DNA of 64,000 bases from Streptomyces sp. CB02261 (GCF_001905665.1 NZ_LIVX01000001.1:1054001-1118000), one strand, 5' to 3'; counted from the stretch's first letter, positions 7,945 through 15,711 are shown. Program-made: numbers and translations. Notes: generated by a model from the letters alone, not told the origin.

Positions 7945-8487
7945 TCAGGAGTTCCCGTCGCGCGAGGGAAGTCGGAGGGGTTCGAGGAGGCGGCGGGGTT
8001 CGAGCAGCGCGCGGCCGACCGGATCGCCGGGGTCCGGGTCGAGTCCGGCGCCGGGGCGCATCTCGACGTCGGCGGGCGGGACGGGGACGCGGCAGGCCGG
8101 GCAGGTGCCGTACGCGCCGATCTCGGTGCCGCAGTCGGCGTGGTGGAAGTGGCGTACCGGTGCGGCCGCCGGGTCCTCGGTCCGGCCCCAGGCACCGAGC
8201 GAGAGCAGGACGGGCCAGAGCGCGAGGCCGCGGGCGGTGAGCACGTACTCGTCGCGCGGGGGCGACTCCTGGTAGCGCCGCCGTTCGAGGACGTCCGCCT
8301 CGACGAGGGCCTGGAGGCGGGTGGCGAGGACGGCCCGGGGGGCGCCGAGGTGCGCGAGGAAGTCGTTGTAGCGGCGGACGCCGTAGAAGGCGTCGCGGAC
8401 GAGCAGGAGGGTCCAGCGCTCACCGATGACTTCGAGGGCACGGGCGATGGTGCACTGCTGGTGGGCGTAGTCCTTGCCGAGAGCCAT
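7945..8487 (-). CDS. HxlR family winged-helix transcriptional regulator
   Basis: A 180-residue regulator. The N-terminal HxlR domain (residues about 8-100) has the family pattern C-x-IARALEVIGERWTLLLVRDAFYGVRRYNDF and LATRLQALVEADVLERR. The C-terminal part has two Cys pairs (CGTEIGAYGTCPAC), a possible small zinc or redox site not needed by the core fold. The start is the ATG at 8487 (MALGKDYAHQQ), with 8496 as an alternative. It is divergent from an MFS exporter, and two copies of one operator lie between them, so it almost certainly controls both genes. The effector is unknown. Confidence 0.88.
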   Translation of the reverse strand: MALGKDYAHQQCTIARALEVIGERWTLLLVRDAFYGVRRYNDFLAHLGAPRAVLATRLQALVEADVLERRRYQESPPRDEYVLTARGLALWPVLLSLGAWGRTEDPAAAPVRHFHHADCGTEIGAYGTCPACRVPVPPADVEMRPGAGLDPDPGDPVGRALLEPRRLLEPLRLPSRDGNS

Positions 8488-8508
8488 GGGAACCATCGTA
8501 ACGGCCAA

Positions 8509-8571
8509 GGTTCATTTACTGAACCAACCTGCTACCGTGACCCCACCGTTTTTGAGTTCATTGACCGAACC
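8509..8571. promoter_or_regulatory. Two-copy HxlR operator in divergent promoter
   Basis: Two 17-bp palindromic sites share 14 of 17 bases: GGTTCATTTACTGAACC at 8509-8525 and AGTTCATTGACCGAACC at 8555-8571. Each has GTTC...GAAC half-sites around the same spacing, and their starts are 46 bp apart. They fill the gap between the HxlR start (8487) and the MFS start (8593), as expected for one dimer site per promoter. Confidence 0.75.
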
Positions 8572-8592
8572 GACAGGTGGAGGCTGCCCGCC

Positions 8593-10281
8593 GTGTCCTC
8601 GTCCACGTCCACCGCTCCTCCCTCGACCTCCGCCCTCTCCTCCCGTCCCGGGGCCGCCCTCGCCGTCACCGCCTCGGCCACGGCCGTGGCGCTGATGAAC
8701 TACACGGCGCCGATGGTCACCCTCCCCGACATCGCCACCGCCTTCGCGACCCCGGCCTCCGCCCAGGCCTGGATCCTCAACGGCACCCCGCTCGGCCTCG
8801 CCGTCCTCCTCCTGGTGGCCGGCAGCCTCGCCGACGCGCACGGGCGCCGCCGCGTCTTCCTGCTCGGCACCCTCGCCCTCGGGGTCACCACCGCCCTCGG
8901 CGCCCTCGCGGGCTCCACACTCGTCTTCACCCTGGCCCGGGTCGCCCAGGGCGCGGCGAGCGCGGCGGTCCTCGCGGGCAGCCTGGGCCTGCTGGCCCAC
9001 GCGTACCCGGCGGGCAGGGACCGGATCCGGGCCACCGGGATCTGGGGCGCCTCCGTCAGCGGCGGCATCGCCCTCGGCCCCCTGCTCGCGGGCGCCCTGA
9101 GCCTGACGGACTGGCGGCTCGCGTACGGGGTCCTCGGGGCGGCGGCACTGGTGACGGCGGCGGTGGGCGCGCGGACCCTGCCGGGTGAGACGGGGGCGCG
9201 GGGGCCGGAGGCGGGGGCGGTCGCCACGGCGCGGGGACCGGAATCAGGCGTCGGCGACCCCAGGCGGGAGACAGCGGCGCGGGGGCCGGAGGCGGGGGCC
9301 GGCACCCCGGCGCGAGGGCCGGAATCAGGCACCGGCGACCTGGCGCGGGGACCGGCACCGGAAGCCCGCGACAAGGCGCGGGAGGAAGCGGCGCGGGGAC
9401 CGGCACCGGAAGCCCGCGACACGGCGCGAAAGGCAACGGCGCGGGAACCGGGCGCCGGCCGCACCCCGCCCCGGGCAGGGGGATCGAGGCCGCGGCCCGA
9501 CATCGCGGGAGCGCTGTCCCTCGGTCTGGCACTGGCGGCGCTGCTCACGGCCCTGACCCTCGGCCGGGACGGCTGGCTGCGCCCCCAGGTGGGCCTCCCG
9601 CTGCTGGCGTCCGTCGCCCTGACGGCGCTCTTCGTGGCGGTGGAGCGCCGGAGCCGGGCGCCCATGGTGGATCTGGCGCTGCTGCGGCGGCCCGCGTTCC
9701 TGGCGTCGACGCTGGGGGCGCTGTTCACGGGCCTGGCGGTGATCGGCCTGTTCAGCGTGGTGCCCGCGCTGGTCCAGGGCGGGTCGGGGATGTCACCGCT
9801 GGGGGCGGCGTGGCTGTTCGTGCTCTGGTCGGGCACGTCGTTCGTGGTGGCCCTCCAGGCGCGCCGCCTGCCGGCCCGGCTCTCGGCCCCGTACCAACTG
9901 GCCCTGGGGTTCCTGCTCTCGGCGGCGGGGGTCCTCGCCCTGCTCGGCACGCTCCAGGGCCCGGCGGGCACCTGGCCGCGCCTGGTCCCGGGCCTGCTGG
10001 TGGCGGGCGCGGGCAGCGGCCTCCTGAACGCGGCGCTGCCCCGGCTCGCGGTCGACTCCGTACCCCCGGAGCGGGCGGCGATGGGCTCCGGCGCCAACAA
10101 CACCGCGCGCTACATCGGCTCCTCGGCGGGCGTGGCCCTGACGCTGGCCCTGGTGACGGCGGGCCCCGACACGGCGGTCCTCGCCTCGGCGGGCCTGGCG
10201 CTGCTCGGCGCCGCGCTCACCCTCGTACTGGGGCGAGGTCACCGGCCCGGGACGAGCTTCGCCCAGACGACGAGCCGGTAG
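8593..10281 (+). CDS. MFS transporter, DHA2/EmrB type, with expanded repeat loop
   Basis: A 562-residue exporter. The first half has the MFS signature (LNGTPLGLAVLLLVAGSLADAHGRRRVF) and six or so membrane segments. The second half resumes near residue 298 (DIAGALSLGLALAALLTALTLG) and ends with ERAAMGSGANNTARYIGSSAGVAL, typical of 14-TM drug/proton antiporters. Residues about 201-296 are an unusual hydrophilic insert of degenerate repeats (ARGPEAGA, ARGPESG, ARGPAPEARD). The GTG at 8593 has GGTGGAGG 10 nt upstream. It is divergent from the HxlR gene and likely expels a toxic compound sensed by it. The 3' end overlaps the convergent sortase gene by 43 bp. Confidence 0.87.
   Translation: MSSSTSTAPPSTSALSSRPGAALAVTASATAVALMNYTAPMVTLPDIATAFATPASAQAWILNGTPLGLAVLLLVAGSLADAHGRRRVFLLGTLALGVTTALGALAGSTLVFTLARVAQGAASAAVLAGSLGLLAHAYPAGRDRIRATGIWGASVSGGIALGPLLAGALSLTDWRLAYGVLGAAALVTAAVGARTLPGETGARGPEAGAVATARGPESGVGDPRRETAARGPEAGAGTPARGPESGTGDLARGPAPEARDKAREEAARGPAPEARDTARKATAREPGAGRTPPRAGGSRPRPDIAGALSLGLALAALLTALTLGRDGWLRPQVGLPLLASVALTALFVAVERRSRAPMVDLALLRRPAFLASTLGALFTGLAVIGLFSVVPALVQGGSGMSPLGAAWLFVLWSGTSFVVALQARRLPARLSAPYQLALGFLLSAAGVLALLGTLQGPAGTWPRLVPGLLVAGAGSGLLNAALPRLAVDSVPPERAAMGSGANNTARYIGSSAGVALTLALVTAGPDTAVLASAGLALLGAALTLVLGRGHRPGTSFAQTTSR
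9196..9450 (+). repeat. Degenerate in-frame repeats inside the MFS gene
   Basis: Two related modules alternate. GCGCGGGGGCCGGAGGCGGG occurs near 9198 and 9278, a GGACCGGAATCAGGC-type block near 9235 and 9315, and GGGACCGGCACCGGAAGCC near 9348 and 9396. All are in frame and encode the charged loop between the two transporter halves. Confidence 0.7.
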
Positions 10282-11054
10282 GCGCTGCTGAACTCGGGGG
10301 TGCAGGTGGTGAGGGTGAGGTAGGCGCCGGGAGCGTCGTACCCGTACGAGGGCTTGACGAGCGAGCGGGGCACGGGCCGGATGACCCCGACGTCCCGGGG
10401 AGCGGTACGGGAGAGGATCCGGTCGACGCGATAGGTGTACGTGGCGTCCCGGGTCCGCACGGAGATCTCGTCGCCCTCGGCAAGCCGGTCGAGGTACCGG
10501 AAGGGCTCGCCGTGGGTGTTCCGGTGCCCGGCGAGGGCGAAGTTCCCGGTCCGGCCGGGGGCGGCGGTGCCGGGGTAGTGCCCGACGTACCCCTTGTCGA
10601 GGACGGAACGCCTGGAGACACCGCGGGCGACGGGCGCGGTGAGGCCGATCCGGGGGATACGGAGGACGGCGAAGGCGGCGGAGGGGGCGGGGGCCGTCGG
10701 GCGGGGGGCGGTCCGGGTGGGAAGGGGACGGTCGACGCCGGAGGCGGGTTCCCCGGAAGGAACAGGGGCCGGGGGAACAGAGGTCGTCTCGGCCACAGGC
10801 ACAGGAAGAGGCGCGGGAACGGAGGGAGAGATCCCCCACTCCCGTTCGAGCGCGTGGACCTGTTGACGGGCCTCGGCGCGGGCCTGCTGGTTGGTCCACC
10901 AGAACTGGTGGACGACGAGGAGCAGCAGGACGACGCCACAGGTGACGACGGTCTCGGCGCCCACCCAGAGCAGCCGGACGCCCGGACGGCGCCGCCTTCG
11001 CGACTGGACGACGACCGGTATCCGCTGCCCCACCCTGGCCCGCACGCGGGGCAC
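10239..11054 (-). CDS. Class E sortase
   Basis: A protein of about 271 residues with an N-terminal membrane anchor (VVTCGVVLLLLVVHQFWW, near residues 35-52), a Pro-rich linker, and the sortase fold. The catalytic histidine is in LAGHRNTHG (about H177), cysteine in TLTTCTPEFSSAYR (about C251), and arginine at the end of that motif (about R260). TLTTC followed by a downstream Arg is typical of Streptomyces SrtE enzymes, which join LAXTG proteins to peptidoglycan outside the membrane. The LAQTG protein at 1485-2663 is a plausible substrate. The start is uncertain: GTG codons at 11054, 11045 and 11033 are all in frame and none has a clear ribosome site. Confidence 0.88.
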   Translation of the reverse strand: MPRVRARVGQRIPVVVQSRRRRRPGVRLLWVGAETVVTCGVVLLLLVVHQFWWTNQQARAEARQQVHALEREWGISPSVPAPLPVPVAETTSVPPAPVPSGEPASGVDRPLPTRTAPRPTAPAPSAAFAVLRIPRIGLTAPVARGVSRRSVLDKGYVGHYPGTAAPGRTGNFALAGHRNTHGEPFRYLDRLAEGDEISVRTRDATYTYRVDRILSRTAPRDVGVIRPVPRSLVKPSYGYDAPGAYLTLTTCTPEFSSAYRLVVWAKLVPGR

Positions 11055-11084
11055 GATAAGGGCTGGGGCGCCAACTCTCCAGGC

Positions 11085-12110
11085 ATGTACAGCAGTACGG
11101 TGGAGCGCATGCGCCCCGACACGCCTGCCGCCCACACCGCCGAAGCCGAGCGCCTGCTGCGCACCGCCGCGCAGTACCCGGAGGACCGGGAGCCCCTGCT
11201 CCTCCAGGCCGCGGCCCACCTGGAACTGGCGGGCGACCGCCCCGCCGCGGCGGCCCTCTACGACTCCCTGCTGTCCCCCGAGCCGGCGAACCCGCACCTG
11301 ATCAGGGCGCTGAAGGCGGCGAACCTGTGGGAGTACGGCCACGAGGCCGAGGCGCGGGCGATCATCGACGGGCTCAGGAGCGCACGGCCGTCGGAGGCGG
11401 CGCCGTGGGAGATCGCGGCGGAGACGCTGGAGGCCCACGACGAGCTGGAGGCGGCGGAGTCGACGCTGACGGAGGCGGCGACCCTGCTTGGCGCCGCGCC
11501 GGAGCTGCCGCACGCGACCCAGTCGCTGCTGATCACCCGGCACCGGGTCCGCAGGATGCTGGCGCTGCCGCACGACGACTGGGACGTACGGGCGGACCGC
11601 CTGCACACCGGTGTGGTCCCGCTGGACGAGCTGCACGACCCGAAGCGCCTGTGGTCCCTCGGCTCGGAGGACCCGGTGGAGCTCCAGGCGGAGATCGACC
11701 GGCTCCGCTCGGAACTGGGCACGTACCGCACGGCGCTCTCCCGCCCGTTCCCGGTGGCGGTCCTCCACTGGCCGGAACCGGAACTGGACGAGCTGCTGGC
11801 CGCGTACCCGGAGCTGGAAGCGGAGTACCCCACGTACCGGGCGCACCTGACGGACATCGAGGCCTCCCTCCGCGAACTCTCCCAGGCCGGCACCCCCAAC
11901 CTGGGCATCGTCCGCGCCACGGTCCCCTCCTACGAAGCCTTCGCCGCCTCGGAGTCCACCCACCCGTCGAACGCGGACCTCCTCCCCCAGTACGCGACGA
12001 CCCTGGCGGCCCGGGGCAGGGCGACGGGGTGGCCGCCGGCGCGCTCGTCTTCCTGCTGGTGCGGGTCGGGGCGGACGTATGGGGAGTGCCACGGCTCAGA
12101 TCTTCCGTAG
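11085..12110 (+). CDS. TPR-like protein with C-terminal SEC-C zinc motif
   Basis: A 341-residue cytoplasmic protein. Residues about 10-150 are helical, Ala/Leu-rich and TPR-like (AEAERLLRTAAQYPEDREPLLLQAAAHLELAGDRPAA). The C-terminus ends with the SEC-C metal-binding motif CWCGSGRTYGECHGSD, as in SecA and many adaptor proteins. The function is unknown; SEC-C domains usually bind zinc and mediate protein contacts. The ATG at 11085 is used; 11109, after GGTGGAG, is a possible alternative. It is divergent from the sortase gene and ends 46 bp before the restriction island. Confidence 0.75.
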   Translation: MYSSTVERMRPDTPAAHTAEAERLLRTAAQYPEDREPLLLQAAAHLELAGDRPAAAALYDSLLSPEPANPHLIRALKAANLWEYGHEAEARAIIDGLRSARPSEAAPWEIAAETLEAHDELEAAESTLTEAATLLGAAPELPHATQSLLITRHRVRRMLALPHDDWDVRADRLHTGVVPLDELHDPKRLWSLGSEDPVELQAEIDRLRSELGTYRTALSRPFPVAVLHWPEPELDELLAAYPELEAEYPTYRAHLTDIEASLRELSQAGTPNLGIVRATVPSYEAFAASESTHPSNADLLPQYATTLAARGRATGWPPARSSSCWCGSGRTYGECHGSDLP

Positions 12111-12156
12111 TCCGAGTGCGGTCCCGGGCAGAGCTGACATAGTGCGGTTCGCCGCC

Positions 12157-13185
12157 ATGACACTCAGCAGCGCGCCCAGCCACTCTGCCGTTCGTCACAC
12201 CGCGTTCACAGACAGGACTCGTCGCTTGCTACCCCTGGACGTTTCTGCCGCTCTCAATATCCAAACCCAGGCACTACTTCAGGAAGATCCTGAGCTCGGT
12301 GCCGTATGGATGCACTTGCGGGAGATTCCCCTTGCCGAGCAGCGCTTCGCCCGTACCCTCCGGGACACGATCGACCAGCTCCTCAACGGCGAAGACACAG
12401 GGCGCTACGACTGGCAGTCGCTCTACAAGACGGAGAAGACTCACGCCGGCACGCTGGTGGAGATCAAGCTCCAGCGCGAGTTCAAGTTCGATGACGGCAT
12501 CCACATGGACTACCGGATAGCTGACATCGACGTGGACTGCAAGTACTCCCAGCAGTTCGGCGGTTGGATGATCCCTCCGGAAGCGCGGGGGCATCTCTGT
12601 CTTCTGGTGTGGGCAGACGACAAGAAGAGTCAGTGGAGCGCTGGCCTCTTCCGAGTCAAGGACGAATGGCTCAACCGCGGAAACAACCGCGACCTGAAGT
12701 TGACCGTCAAGGCTGAGCATCGCAACAAGATTGCCTGGCTGTGGCGGGATGCCGAACTGCCGGAGAATGTGCTGCTGCACATGTCTGACCTGGATCGCAA
12801 TGCTGTCTTTGCTCACAAGTCAGGGCAGGCACGGCTCAACGAACTGTTTCGGCGCGTCCAGCACCGGCGCATCGGCCGGAACGTGGTCCGTACTGTCGCA
12901 CAGCAGAAGGACTACATGAAGCGAGTCCGCGGGAACGGCGGCTCGCGCTCGGCGTTGCGCCACGAGGGCATCCTCATCATGGGGGACTACGAAAGCCATC
13001 GCAGCATCGCCTCGGCACTCGGGATACCCGTCCCCCAAGAGGGCGAGTTCGTGAGCTCACGTGTCGTCGAGGTGACGGCACCGACTGACCGCCACAGCGT
13101 CATGCTTGACGGTCGACTGTGGGCATGCGCCTCGCCCGAGGACCTTCCGGCACCTGGGCCGTCCCTTCCCTCTCACAGCAAGTAG
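12157..13185 (+). CDS. NaeI-family type II restriction endonuclease
   Basis: A 342-residue endonuclease. Aligned by eye with NaeI from memory, the active-site residues Glu70, Asp86, Asp95 and Lys97 correspond to E102, D118, D127 and K129, with exact spacing and the local motif VDCKYS. RDTIDQL and TGRYDW, KTEKTHAGTLVEI and GHLCLLVWADD match well. The C-terminal half (GQARLNELFRRV...RNVVRTVAQQKDYMKRVRGNGG) is the second DNA-binding, topoisomerase-like domain. NaeI is a type IIE enzyme that cuts GCC^GGC when a second site occupies that domain. Leu75 corresponds to NaeI Leu43. The protein has about 30 extra N-terminal residues. It is followed 8 bp later by the NgoMIV-like gene. GC is lower than in the flanks. 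Confidence 0.88.
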   Translation: MTLSSAPSHSAVRHTAFTDRTRRLLPLDVSAALNIQTQALLQEDPELGAVWMHLREIPLAEQRFARTLRDTIDQLLNGEDTGRYDWQSLYKTEKTHAGTLVEIKLQREFKFDDGIHMDYRIADIDVDCKYSQQFGGWMIPPEARGHLCLLVWADDKKSQWSAGLFRVKDEWLNRGNNRDLKLTVKAEHRNKIAWLWRDAELPENVLLHMSDLDRNAVFAHKSGQARLNELFRRVQHRRIGRNVVRTVAQQKDYMKRVRGNGGSRSALRHEGILIMGDYESHRSIASALGIPVPQEGEFVSSRVVEVTAPTDRHSVMLDGRLWACASPEDLPAPGPSLPSHSK

Positions 13186-13193
13186 GCCCACTG

Positions 13194-13949
13194 ATGAGTG
13201 CACCCTTCGCCGCCCAACTGCTCAACTGGAAGCTGCCAAAGAACTCCAAGGTCCTTGTCCCCAACAGTGCCGATACAAGTAGCGAGACCTCGAAAGGTCT
13301 AGCCGCGGCCATACTTGAGGACCTGCAGATCCCTCGCACATTTCCCGCACCGAAGCAGGCAGACCCCGGTCCGGCCCTCGAAGTAGCCGTGCACCTCGAT
13401 CTCGCAGAGACACTTATCCAGCTGAACGACGAACGCAAATGGCAAGTCGACCACAAAAAGGTTGTCAGCGCGTTCAGTCAGTACACGCATCTCGCCAAGA
13501 TTTCTCGGCTGCTTACGAAATACCCCGAGCTGCGGACCGAGTTGGGACGCGACTACATCATCCGGCCGGATGTGACCGTCGGCATGGACGACTCGCCTCA
13601 GCTGGGAGCCACTCAGCCATTCCTTCACGCGGCGGTCTCTTGCAAGTGGACCATCCGATCTGACCGCGTCCAAAACATCCGGCATGAATTTCTGCAGATG
13701 ATCCGCCACAGGCGCGGACGCCTCCCCCACCTCGTGGCAGTGACGGCAGAGCCCATGCCCAGCCGCATCGCGGCAATCGCTCGGGGAACTGGAGAGGTAG
13801 ACGCGGTTTACCACATCGCCTTCGAATCCCTGGCGAAAGCAGTAGATGCGGTGGGAAACAGCCAGCAGAAGGATGACTGGCAGGAGTGTGTCGAGCAAGG
13901 CAGGGTTCTACCGTACGAGCAGCTAGCGGGAACTCTGGCAGGCTGGTAG
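13194..13949 (+). CDS. NgoMIV-family type II restriction endonuclease
   Basis: A 251-residue nuclease. The catalytic set of the NgoMIV/Cfr10I group is present: D126 in RPDVTVG, then SCK (S149-K151) followed by WTIRSDRVQNIRHE with E165. The Lys-to-Glu spacing of 14 is the same as in NgoMIV (K187-E201). E63 may match NgoMIV E70. The D-to-K distance is shorter than in NgoMIV, giving a more compact protein. NgoMIV is a tetrameric type IIF enzyme cutting G^CCGGC, the same site as NaeI but with 4-base ends. The gene follows the NaeI-like gene by 8 bp and precedes vsr by 17 bp in one operon. The actual specificity needs testing. Confidence 0.85.
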   Translation: MSAPFAAQLLNWKLPKNSKVLVPNSADTSSETSKGLAAAILEDLQIPRTFPAPKQADPGPALEVAVHLDLAETLIQLNDERKWQVDHKKVVSAFSQYTHLAKISRLLTKYPELRTELGRDYIIRPDVTVGMDDSPQLGATQPFLHAAVSCKWTIRSDRVQNIRHEFLQMIRHRRGRLPHLVAVTAEPMPSRIAAIARGTGEVDAVYHIAFESLAKAVDAVGNSQQKDDWQECVEQGRVLPYEQLAGTLAGW

Positions 13950-13966
13950 CCGGAGGGTTTGAGTGC

Positions 13967-14476
13967 ATGACCGAAGACATTCAGGGCACAGAATGGCTGC
14001 CGCCAGAAGGCTCGTGGGCCTCCTCCGAGGCGCGGCGCCGCAATATGCAGGCGATCCGCAGCCGTGACACCAAGCCGGAACAGCTGGTGCGCCGGCTGCT
14101 CCATGCTCAGGGGCTGCGCTACCGCGTGGCGGCCAAGCCTCTTCCTGAGCTGCGGAGGACCGCCGACATTGTCTTCCGACCCGCGAAGATCGCCGTCTTC
14201 ATCGATGGCTGCTACTGGCACGGCTGCCCCGACCACTATGTGGCACCCAAAACCAACCCCGGTTACTGGTCAGACAAAGTTGCTCGGAACATGGCTCGCG
14301 ACCGGGATACAGATCAGCGCTTGGAAGAAGCAGGCTGGACTGTCCTCAGGTTCTGGGAACACGAAGCCCCGGAGGGATGCGTTGTACGCATTGCAGCTGA
14401 GGTCGAAAAGCACCGTGCCCTTGCACGGGGCAAGGGCACGGTGAGTGACACAGGAGCTGGCGGTCAGGATTCCTGA
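13967..14476 (+). CDS. vsr: Very-short-patch-repair endonuclease (Vsr)
   Basis: A 169-residue protein with the Vsr pattern RRRNMQAIRSRDTKPEQLVRRLLHAQGLRYRV, the catalytic Asp D67 (TADIVF, equivalent to E. coli D51) and the zinc/active-site motif DGCYWHGCPDH, with H85 equivalent to H69. Vsr nicks at T:G mismatches that arise when 5-methylcytosine deaminates, and accompanies C5 methyltransferases. The ATG at 13967 has GGAGGG 9 nt upstream. The 3' end overlaps the convergent methyltransferase by 13 bp, and a strong hairpin lies within its last codons. The last 20 or so residues may be an added tail. Confidence 0.9.
   Translation: MTEDIQGTEWLPPEGSWASSEARRRNMQAIRSRDTKPEQLVRRLLHAQGLRYRVAAKPLPELRRTADIVFRPAKIAVFIDGCYWHGCPDHYVAPKTNPGYWSDKVARNMARDRDTDQRLEEAGWTVLRFWEHEAPEGCVVRIAAEVEKHRALARGKGTVSDTGAGGQDS
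14411..14443. terminator. Bidirectional hairpin inside the vsr 3' end
   Basis: CACCGTGCCCTTGC (14411-14424) and GCAAGGGCACGGTG (14430-14443) form a perfect 14-bp stem with a 5-nt loop ACGGG. It is fully inside the vsr coding frame, 33 nt before the stop, and 20 nt past the stop of the convergent methyltransferase. It can end both transcripts. Confidence 0.7.
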
Positions 14477-15666
14477 GCGTCCCGCTCACGGGCGGCCTTC
14501 AGGACATCCATGATCGACCTTCCCACAGCCTCGGCCACCGGCGGCGGGAAGGCATTGCCCACCTGCCGGTACTGCGCAGTCTTGCCGCCGTCGAAGATCC
14601 AGTCCTTCGGGAAGCCCTGGATGATGGCCGCCTGTTCGACGGTCAGCATCGGCCCCTCGGGGCCGAAGAGGTCGCGATCCTCAGACCCCTTCTTCTCGCA
14701 CATCTCGATGTCGTTGGCCACGCCAAGACCCGAGACACCTAGCTGCCTCCAGGCAGCCTTGGCCCGGCTCGGGCCCAGGTCAGCCCCGCCGTGCTTCTTC
14801 GAGCCGCCCACGAGGGTGGGTGCGATGCCGGCGCTGTTCTTGGCCAGCAGCTCCTCGTGGCGCTTTGTGGCCTTCATGTACCACCGCTCGTAGGCAGCCC
14901 TCGCCTCTCCGTCACGCGGTCCGTCGTAGTACGCCTCGTACCGCGCGCGCATCGTCTCATCAAGCGCTGCCACGACACTCACCGCATCCTCGTGCGTCGG
15001 CGCCGGCCACTCGTACTTCACGTCCCCCTTGACACTCTCGAGGACGTCCTCGCGAATGGCGACGAGAATCGCCCGCGGCCGAAGCTGCGGAACGCCGAAG
15101 TTGCTGGCCTCCAGAAGCCCCCAGTGACACACGACGTAGCCGAGTCCATCGTCGTGAACGGTGGAGCCGTCCTCCGCGCGATACGAGCCGCCTTGCAGCC
15201 TGGCCTCGATGAAGTCCCGGTAGTCGGTGAACTTCGGATCCAGGATCCCGCGCACGTTCTCGATCATGACCGCACGGGGCCTCAGGTCCGTGACGAGACG
15301 GAGCATCTCCGGAAAGAGATCGCGCTCGTCCGACCGGCCGAGCTGCTTTCCCGCATGAGAGAAGGGCGGGCACGGCACACCGCCGGCCAGAAGGTCCAGT
15401 TCCTCAGGCTCGATGAGCCTGCCGTCCCTCTTCACCTCCACCAACGGCTTGAAGTCCTTCACATCCCCGTGCTCGAGGTCACAGTGCTGCTTCTCCCAGG
15501 CCCAGTCCGCTCGCGTTTCGATATTCCGCCGCAACGTCGCCGCCGCGTGCTTGTCGATCTCCACGAGCGCAAGGTGCCTGAACCCGGCGGCATGCAGCCC
15601 AATGGCTTGCCCGCCGGCTCCAGCACAGATCTCGATTGAAGTGAACTCCGCCTCAGTGCTGGTCAT
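14464..15666 (-). CDS. DNA (cytosine-5) methyltransferase
   Basis: A 400-residue C5 methyltransferase with the ordered motifs: I SIEICAGAGGQAIGL (SAM site), IV GGVPCPPFSHAG with catalytic C99, VI MIENVRGIL, VIII QLRPRAILVA, and X QVGNAFPPPVAEAVG. A variable target-recognition region lies between VIII and X. It is the only methyltransferase in the island, so it must protect against both endonucleases, which predicts GCCGGC methylation. Its own gene contains GCCGGC (14827, 15002, 15382, 15613). The ATG at 15666 has a strong AAGGAGG. It is convergent with vsr and divergent from the HNH gene. The specificity is inferred. Confidence 0.92.
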   Translation of the reverse strand: MTSTEAEFTSIEICAGAGGQAIGLHAAGFRHLALVEIDKHAAATLRRNIETRADWAWEKQHCDLEHGDVKDFKPLVEVKRDGRLIEPEELDLLAGGVPCPPFSHAGKQLGRSDERDLFPEMLRLVTDLRPRAVMIENVRGILDPKFTDYRDFIEARLQGGSYRAEDGSTVHDDGLGYVVCHWGLLEASNFGVPQLRPRAILVAIREDVLESVKGDVKYEWPAPTHEDAVSVVAALDETMRARYEAYYDGPRDGEARAAYERWYMKATKRHEELLAKNSAGIAPTLVGGSKKHGGADLGPSRAKAAWRQLGVSGLGVANDIEMCEKKGSEDRDLFGPEGPMLTVEQAAIIQGFPKDWIFDGGKTAQYRQVGNAFPPPVAEAVGRSIMDVLKAARERDAQES

Positions 15667-15692
15667 GCACCCTCCTTGGACCGCGTACCTCG

Positions 15693-15711
15693 CTGGCGCT
15701 TCGTTCGCCAG
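15693..15711. promoter_or_regulatory. Inverted repeat upstream of methyltransferase
   Basis: CTGGCG (15693-15698) and CGCCAG (15706-15711) are perfect arms with a 7-nt spacer, 27 bp upstream of the methyltransferase start and in the gap shared with the HNH gene. C5 methyltransferases often autoregulate from such sites; that is only a possibility here. Confidence 0.35.

Noticed and set aside
6631..8592. N-terminal extension of the MFS frame back to 6631
   Set aside because: Open by chance. The GTG at 8593 has a good Shine-Dalgarno and the HxlR operators lie just upstream.
13119..13193. Earlier in-frame ATG (13119) for the NgoMIV-like protein
   Set aside because: It would overlap the NaeI-like gene by 67 bp. 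The ATG at 13194 gives the normal family start.
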